From NCBI GenBank assembly GCA_963662175.1, contig OY759222.1:16688222-16752221 (forward strand): a stretch of 64,000 nt of DNA. The letters are read 5' to 3'. Under the pieces are notes generated by a model. The model saw only the letters and a program-made list of their open reading frames with translations. It ran no database searches and had not been told where the DNA came from. Numbering within the stretch: position 1 is the stretch's first letter; each line of letters starts with the position of its first letter. Below, in pieces: positions 52,001 to 61,000 of the stretch. This stretch comes from Aradus depressus (taxonomy: Eukaryota; Arthropoda; Insecta; Hemiptera; Aradidae). A program made the translations under genes and the position numbers.

Positions 52001-55000
52001 ATATTAATTGATTAATTCGTTTTTGGGAAATACATTGCCGATGATTCACCGACAATTTTTTTTTTCCTGATATTTTGAGATGCGTCCCAAGGCTAAGAAA
52101 ATTATGAACGGTCTCCCTGGATTCTAATGTGACTGTTCTGTTACAGGTCTGGTGGTGAAGCCAGCAAATCTCCGGATCTGGATCCATGACAGAGACCTTG
52201 GTCGGCTTCAGCGGGTTCTCTGGGAGGGTCATGGACAACGGCTCCTCGCCGAGACGACCAGTCAGCCTCTTGTCAAGCGGTTCCTGGCTGCTGTACCCTA
52301 TATTATGGTATAAAAATCAATATAGTCTTAAATATTTTCATAAAAAGCCTCTTCCGCTTACCTATGAATTATGTTTTATACTTAAGACGGGGAGAAACAT
52401 CATTACTTTGTGAAAGATCACTTCACTTTCCATTAATATTAGTTTAAGAATTATGTATATTTGTTATTTATATTATTAGTTTTAATACATTGTATACCTG
52501 TTTGTTTAAAAGGAATTATCGAAGTGAAACTTCTTTAGCGAGACTAGTGAATCGGAATTACCTCGACATAAAAAATCAAACATGAAACTCTAGGGAGAGG
52601 TGGATGAGCATGCGTACAAGTGAACTACGAGTTTAGGTCGGTGTCGATGCATCTGATGTTGTGTTCTACATGTTTGAATACGGTTTATGCGTTAAAATAA
52701 TACGTTTGATTATTAATTTAATGCGTTAAGTTTTATTCTGAGTTATGTTAAATAGTTAAAAATGCCAAAAACTTCAACGGAACATGTTCGACAATTCTGT
52801 GCAAGACAAAAGCAAATACAGCAACAAGAAAGTCAACATAAAGGTAATTTTTAATAATTACGCTCCATTTATATTTTTAAATTATTATTATTATTATTAT
52901 TTTTTTGCGGGTGCTCCGGCTAATCACGCGGGCCGCTCATCGTCGGGGTAGGAGAGGAGATAATACAAATAATTGGTTACTATTAAATAATTGGTTACTA
53001 CTATTTGTTGCTATGGGTGTCTGGGGGCGACAGACTCTGGTCCCTTGCAGGAAGATTGGCGCTCCCAGACCCCCTCGTGTTGCGGCTGCCTGGTGGCGCC
53101 GAGAGAGCTCGGGATCTGTGAAGTGAGGCCTAGCTGCTGTTATTAAAATACAAAAGCTTGAATTATTAAAATTTATTAAAATTATTGATATCTTATTGAT
53201 TAAATTTTATTACAAGATATCTCCACAAAATTGATAAAAGAATATTTATATCCCACTTTAGTTATCACAAATCACTGGTAACATTTGTAAGTAACAGTGA
53301 AGTACCAGATCAATAAAATATAATTTTAAAATTTTTTTAGGTTTTATATTTTTATTGTCTTTTATTAACCTAAAATTTACCTACTTTAAAATGGTTAGTA
53401 ATTATTATTTTGTATATTATGTAGAATAGGGGAAGTTATGTAATCAGTCAAAAATTTAAAGAGAAGTTTTCAACGAAATTTCATGTTTTCCGACCTCCTT
53501 ATTCCAACAATGAAAAAAAAAACATTTGCTGTCTGTCAGGGTGTCTGTATAACCGATAATCCTCGCTAGAATAAATATATCGACATGAAATTTTATATTT
53601 AAATTCAAAACCCCATAAGGATGGCACCTATTAATTTTCCGAACAATTGGTCGAAGGGAAAGGGTGGATCAAAATATGGGGAGCTCAACTCAGAAATAAT
53701 AACTTCAGATGGAATAACTGTATCGACACAAAATTTAATATAAGGTTTCAAAAGCCAAAAACACTCAAAAATATTGAGTGTTAGCTCAAATGATCGATTG
53801 ATATCAGAAGGAGAGCGAAAACGTAATAGATTAATTCGTGTTGGGGAAGTACATAGCCGGTGATTCACCAAAAACTTTTTATTTTTTTTTACTGTCTTAA
53901 TTCCTTTTTGACATTATAAAATATATGAGATGCGGAAATGTCAAATCTAGTGGAGGAAAGGTCACCCCAGACTACAGTCTACCGTTGTGACTGCTCTTGT
54001 ACAGTATCTTACATATCACGTAGCGTACATATCACGTATCTTACATATCACTGGTGCTATGGAGCCTACGTTTCAACCTGCCCCCACTACACTTCTTCTC
54101 TCTGATTTCATCGCCGCTTGGAACTTCCTTGATACCTACATTGCTTCTGTAGGCTTTATGCACATTTTTTTATACACTCCTAATTAATATGTGATTAAAT
54201 TCACGGTGTTAGTTGTCTGGTCACAGTACAGCTTGACTGAGGATCCATCTTATAGGTCTTCTTGACCACATAATACTAAGTGTGCAATGCATTCTGTTGT
54301 TTGCAAAAACTGAGCTGAGTCAGCCGTATCTGTATAAAAAACTCAGTTAATGTTTTAATAATTATCAATAACTTCTCACCTTGTATGTTCTTTATGAATA
54401 TATTAATACTTTAAATAGATTTCAATTGAACTCAATGGATTTTTTCTAGCCTTTTTGTAGACAACAACAGCTGTCTTTGCACAAAATTCTTTTTACTATG
54501 TGTTCTTTGTATGTTGAAGAATATTTTTATCGAAAAAAAGTCGAAGTTTATAGAACACTGAAAAAAACGGCTCAAAAAAAGTGGTGTCCGATGGTAAACC
54601 GAAAAGGGCTTCGCCCGGATTTTTACTGAAATAGAAAAATTCTATTTTGCGCAAGAATGTTGTCTCTCAATTGATTTCAATGGGGATTTCGTTTTTCGGT
54701 GATTATTCCTCCGTGGTATGTTCGATTTCAGATTTTTTTAGCAGTAAACCATCGTCACCGTGTCCACTACCATCGTGGCAAATTTCAATGTGATCGGTAA
54801 AGGGGTTTAGGAGGAGTACGAGTACAACGAAATACATGAATCGCCTAAGAAAGAGCTTCGTAAACTCAGCTCAATTAATTGAACAAGTCAAAATGTATTT
54901 ATTTATTTCAAACTTGTTCTAGGATATTCTTCCATTTGTGTTGACAGGGCTCTATCCGGGAAGTTCACAGAGCCGCAGTGGAGAACGACATTGAGACACT

Positions 55001-58000
55001 GAACAAACGAACTGCAGGGCCGGCTCCCAAGGAGCTTCTCCTCAGCAGAGACCCCAACGGACTCAATCCTCTCCACAAGGTAGTTCAAATAGGCTTTGAA
55101 ATTCGGAGATCCCAAAATTTTAAATACCTTAATTCCGGAATTGGAAACTCTTGAATTTCAATTAGGTATAATTGTAAATTATTTAATTTGATTTTATTAC
55201 CATATTTTGTTCACCTTTAATAATAATATTTATATATGGGATTATGCCCAATATACAATTTGTTAGGTATACTTATTTAAATACATTTAAAGACTAATAA
55301 AAATAGTAATAATAAATGCATACATATATATATTTACATTATCTCTGTGAAAGTATTAAAATAATTAAGCTTGAATACACAATAGGAAATAATATGATAA
55401 AATTGAACAGGAAATCCAAACATACATTTATAAATGTTATACCATATGAATACAAGTAGTGGCTGTAGTGGCCAGCGTTCCTAACTACATACTAGCTGTG
55501 GGGTCCGCCGTTGCAAAGCTCATACTAGCTGTGGTGCCCAGTGTTCCTAACTACGTACTAGCTGTTGGGTCCGCCGTTGCAAGGCACATACTAGCTGTGA
55601 TCACAAGCGTTCTTAAGTACGCACTGGCTAGGATGTCCAGCGATGCTAAGTATTCACTAGCTGGATTTCCGCCGTAGAAGGGCGCATACCAGCTGTGGTG
55701 CCCAGGGGTCTTAAAAACTTACTAGCTGGGGTGTCTGCCGTTGAAGGGCTATATGCCTTATTATATGAATGTACTGTTGAAGAATTGAATAGAATTCAAA
55801 TTAGAGATGTTAAGAGAAAAGTCAAAGTTCTCCGGGCAACGACGGGTATTACTGCTAGTGATACAATATAATAAGAAAGAAATCAATAAGACAAATTTTA
55901 GGAGAAGAAAATAAACAAAGTAATAATAACGATAATAATAATAATGATAATAATAATAATAATATATATATATATCTACAGTACAGGCACGAATTTAAAT
56001 GCGTAATAACAGACTTGTAGTAATAATAAATGAAGAGAGATTAAAATGGTACTAATAACAACGATAATTATAATTTAAAAAACTAATTAAATAAAAGGAT
56101 AGGGTAAATAAGAAATAATAATAACAATACAAACAGAAAATAAATGAAAGTGCAATTCTGAAATGGAGATATTATTTATGTAAGTTATAATTTGAAAATA
56201 AATACTGTAAATAATAACGAGGGTACTAAGTTAATTTAGACTAAAAGGAAAAATATAAAAAATATTTATATAGAGAACTGAGGGACGCCGGTAGCTCAGT
56301 GGTATGCGTGCTTGTCTTCTGCGCTCAAGAACGAGGCCCTTAATTTATTTTATTGGGGAGGTAAAATAAACTTAAGCACGCCATCCCTCGGATGGGACGT
56401 TAAGCGATGGTCCCGAGCCTGTACGATGTCAGGTACTCGTTAAAGACCCCTGCTCTAGGTGAATAAAAATTTAGGGTAGGCAAAATTTAGGACTTCCAGA
56501 GTAGAGTCGAGCTCATGTCTACCAGAGTGAAGAAAGAGCGCTCTGGTAGTAGGCGATATGAGGTCATAGTTATAGTCCGGGCATGAGTCACAATAACTAA
56601 CTATATATGATTTTTATTTTTAATAGGCTGCCGGACTAGGTCACAGAGAAGCAGTTGATGAAATTTTGAAAAAATGTCCAGAGGCTGTGAATGCCTCTGA
56701 TCTGCAAGGCAGAACGCCGCTTCATTTCGCAGCCGCAGTCAAAAATAATGAAGATTTATACAGAACTCTTATTGAGACCGGGGCCAGAGAAAATATTCAA
56801 GACAAGGTGAGTTTGATAACAATATAGTTATTTACAGATTAACATTTTTCAGTTGAACACTCACGATGTACTTCCCCAGAACGAATTAACTAATTTACTT
56901 TTCGCTCCCCCTTCAAAACCAAAGTCAACTTTGGGCAAAAAATCAATAGTAAACTTCTGAATTCTCAAACTAAGTTGTGTGTTCATGCATTGACGCCCTT
57001 GTGGGACTTTGAATTTACATGTGAAATTTTGTGTCGATACATTCATTAGAACGACAGTTATTAGAGTTTTTGAGTTGTGTCTAATCCCCTTTTCCTTTGG
57101 TCGATTCTTATATAATTTGATAATAAATTAATGAAATTTAATAAGATTTTTGGTAAGAATTATTTGTTAGGACTAACCGTTTTTGGGTAAATCAAAAAAA
57201 TGTCAAAAATATGCGTTTTAAAACTACATTTCCGGACGGTCTTCGGCTTGTATCTTGAAAACCGGATGACCTGCAAAAAATAGTATTTCATATAAAATAT
57301 GCATTTTAGTTTTCTCTAAAACTATTACTTGAAAAGATTTTTGGTTAGGTCATAAACATAAGCGGTATCCATCCGATTACGGCCAGAATCAAATCAGATC
57401 TAAGTTAGCGCACATGACTTCTTTATTCCTTTCAAGTTTATATCTATAATCGTTTTTGCGGTAGAGCGTTCACAACTTCCCAATCACATACATATACATG
57501 CGAAAAATGGTCAAAACGAATTCAGGGGATCTTGAAACGTGAAAATTCTTTGAAACCTCGAACTCGGATTTTTGCACGATTACAATACTTCTTTATACTG
57601 TATGTATAAGAAAGATAAAAGTACAATAATGATATTACTGTATAAACTATTTTTTTTGAAGCTGTTCCTATTTAAAAATAAGCTACGGACATTTAAAGAG
57701 AAATATGTACGCATTACAGATTAATCTATATTGTTTCAGAAAGGAAACGCTCCTGGATACTACAAGTCTCGACCTAGCGACCTCGAGGGTCCCAAGTACC
57801 TTAGTATAGTACCAGAGGCTCCAAGAACTTCACATATCGTTCCTCCTAACTGGGACTGGAGTCTGCTGAACACCTCCTCCAGTCAAGAGCTTCATAGCCA
57901 GGTAGTAGGCCTGTTTGTGAGGTATCAGTAGGCCTGTTTGTGAGGTGGTCAGTAGGCCTGTTCGTGAAGTGATCAGTAGGCTTGTTGGTGAAGTGATCAG

Positions 58001-61000
58001 TAGGCCTGTTCGTGAAGTGATCAGTAGGCCTGTTTGTGAAGTGATCAGTAGGCTTGTTTGTGAAGTGTTAGACATGAGTTCCATTAAAAAGTCTTAGGTG
58101 AATCACCAGAAATGTACTTCTCCAGAACGAAATAATCTATTAAATTTTCGCTCCTTCTCCAAAACCAGACGACCGTTTACGATATTATTCAATAGTTGAC
58201 TTACACAGGGCTCCTAAATCCTCATATTGTGTCGATAAGTTCATTACATCGGCAGTTATTATGGTTTTTGAATTGAGCCCCCTCTGAGTCTTCCCGTCTT
58301 TCCTTCAGCCGATTCCACTAAAAATTAATAAGTGTCGTGCATATGGGGCTTTGAATTCACATATGATATGTGCCGATACATTCCTCACAACGGGAGTTTC
58401 TACAGTTTTTGAGTTAAGTCTCTCTTATCCCCCCTTCTCTTTAGGCAATTTGACTGAAAATTAATAGGTGTCGTCGTTGGAGGGTTCTGGAATCACATAT
58501 AAAACTTCGAGTCGATACATTCATTCTAATGGGAGTTATCGTGATCACTGTAACAGACTTTTTTTTTCTTTTTCATATTTAGACCTTGACGTCGAAATTT
58601 TTGAACGATTACATAACTTCCCTATACATCTTACACACAATTTAATATGAGGATTCAGAGAGCGAAAACTTAATTGATTATTTCATTCTGGTACATAGCC
58701 GGTGATTCACCGGCGACATTTGACTTTGTTTATTATAACAACTTATTGCAATCGTGCGAAAATCGGAGATCGAGTTTTTCATGGAATATCAAGTTTCAAG
58801 GTCTCCTGAACACTCCATTTTCGATGATGCCTGTCTGTATGAAATAGGAACATTGTGAGGCCTCTAACACAGAAAATATTGATCAGTATATTTCAAATTA
58901 GAAATGAAAATGTCACATGTGCTAACTTAGATTTGATTAGATTTTGGCCAAAATAGGACGAAAATTGAAACCATTTTACTTCAGTTCCTAAGTACTTTTT
59001 ACAAGATATAGGCTATTATTATGGCCTAATCAAAAATCTTTTTAAATAATAGTTGTAGAGAATACTAAATATAAGAATACACTTTATATAAAATACATTT
59101 TTTTGAAGGTAGTATTTTTTGCAAGATTCATGCCAAAAACCGTCCTGAAATGTCGTTTCGAAACTTTTTTTTTTTTAAATTTTTGTTTGATTTACGAGAA
59201 AACGATTAATCCTATCTAAAAATTGTTTTTTATCAAAAATGTTCCTTGTTTTCCTTCAGCCCTTGTGTACTCAAATTTGAGATAGGACCAATACGAACAA
59301 AATTATAGTGTCCCAAAAATTTTCCATAGCAAATATTGCAAAATAATGTTTAAATTGTAAACCATATTAAAATATTCTATATGTAATAAAGTATATGTAA
59401 TGTGGCCATAACAGGACTTTGTTATATCAATCATTTTTGTACTGAATATTTTCCCTCCCTCTCCCCCCACTCAAATTAATTTCATACTGACATTACTGTG
59501 AATAAGAAAGTCACTCTCAGAATTACTTTGTGGAATTAAACAAAGGAGCCTGCTGACGTCAAAACATTTCTATCACATGCCTGTGTAATGCCAGGATTAA
59601 TTGAATTTGAGAGGTAAATGGTGAGGGAGTAGTTGGTATAAGAATGTCCTGTTATGGACACATCACGTATTTTTAATAGAGTTGTTTTCACAATTTATTT
59701 CTGTCTAAAGTTCTATACATTTTTAAAAATTTTGTTGAAGGATTCAATTGATAGGCTAGCGATTGACTTAAACGCTGAATCAGCCATTGAAACGACAGCT
59801 GAAGACATCTCAGAGAATCAACTGAATGATGAGATGGCGGACGACTTGCGACCAGAGGTGTCTGAGGATGAAGGAATGGGATCAGAGCCGGCAGCCTCCG
59901 TGGAGGAGACAGCATCGCCCCTTCAATGCGACAATATAGGCAAGCTTTTATTACTAGCAACTGTCAAGAAGACGACAATTCCCTCCTTGCCGCTCCCATA
60001 GTAACTAGTAGCCCCTTGGTCTATCGGCGTCACTGGCTGGATTTTACACTTTCAAGTTAATTATTGTGATTTATCCCCAGGCTTTAACTACAAGGTCATA
60101 TCGCCAACTCAAAGAGCTCTTTCGTCGCTCTTGTGGACATGAGCCCGACTCTATAGTGAAAGTCCTAAATTTTGACATTCAGCCTCGGGTCAATCGCTTA
60201 ACGTGACATCCGAAGGATGGCGTGCTTACCTTTATTTTACCTGTCAGATAAAATAAACTAAGGGTCTCGGTGGAAGAAAGCACACATACCAGTGAGCTAC
60301 TGGCGCCCTCTAAGCTATAGATATGTGTAAGAAAGAAAATCGCAAACCCCCCAATAACTGGCAATGTTATTAGGATTATTCATCTTCCAGAAAAAAAAAA
60401 ATTAAGGGGCTCGGCCAGGATACGAACCCGCGATCTTGAGTTCAATAAGCAAGCATGCTACATCTGAGCTACCGGTGCACTCTTAAACTGTCGATAAAAA
60501 GAATTCTTCTATTTCAGAAGGGAATTAGGGGTAATGTTTAACACAAAAATTCTAACAACTGCCGTTGTAATGAATGCATTGACACAAAATTTCATATAAT
60601 AATTCAAAGCCCTCTAATGGACAATATCTATTGATATATATAAATGTTTTATACTGTAAAATGTTTCTAAATAATTTTATAAGTAACTAAAATTCTGATA
60701 GTTGTATGTTTTGCCTTTATAAGAACACAGCGTGGAAACAAGAAGTGTAACAATTTTGAAAAAACTGAAATAGCGTATAACTTCAAAACTATGCCTGACA
60801 CAGAAAACCTAATTACAGATTTGAATACAGGAGGCAATTTCCCATAATAATCAAGAATGATACCCCCAGAAAAATGAATTTAATTGTTTTTTTGCTGAAC
60901 AGTGTATTCAGCGGAATCAGCCGAAGGTGAGGAGGGGATCAGAGTGTGGCTCAACTCAAAAATCCCAAAAAACTGCCTTTGTAATGAATTTTAAATTTAA

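Noticed and set aside
55459..55677. 72-codon frame with an 11-residue periodicity
   Set aside because: The 33-bp minisatellite keeps any frame open; no start context or family match.
57830..58084. Minus-strand frame with LLITSQTG repeats
   Set aside because: Translation of the 24-bp minisatellite and antisense of exon 8.
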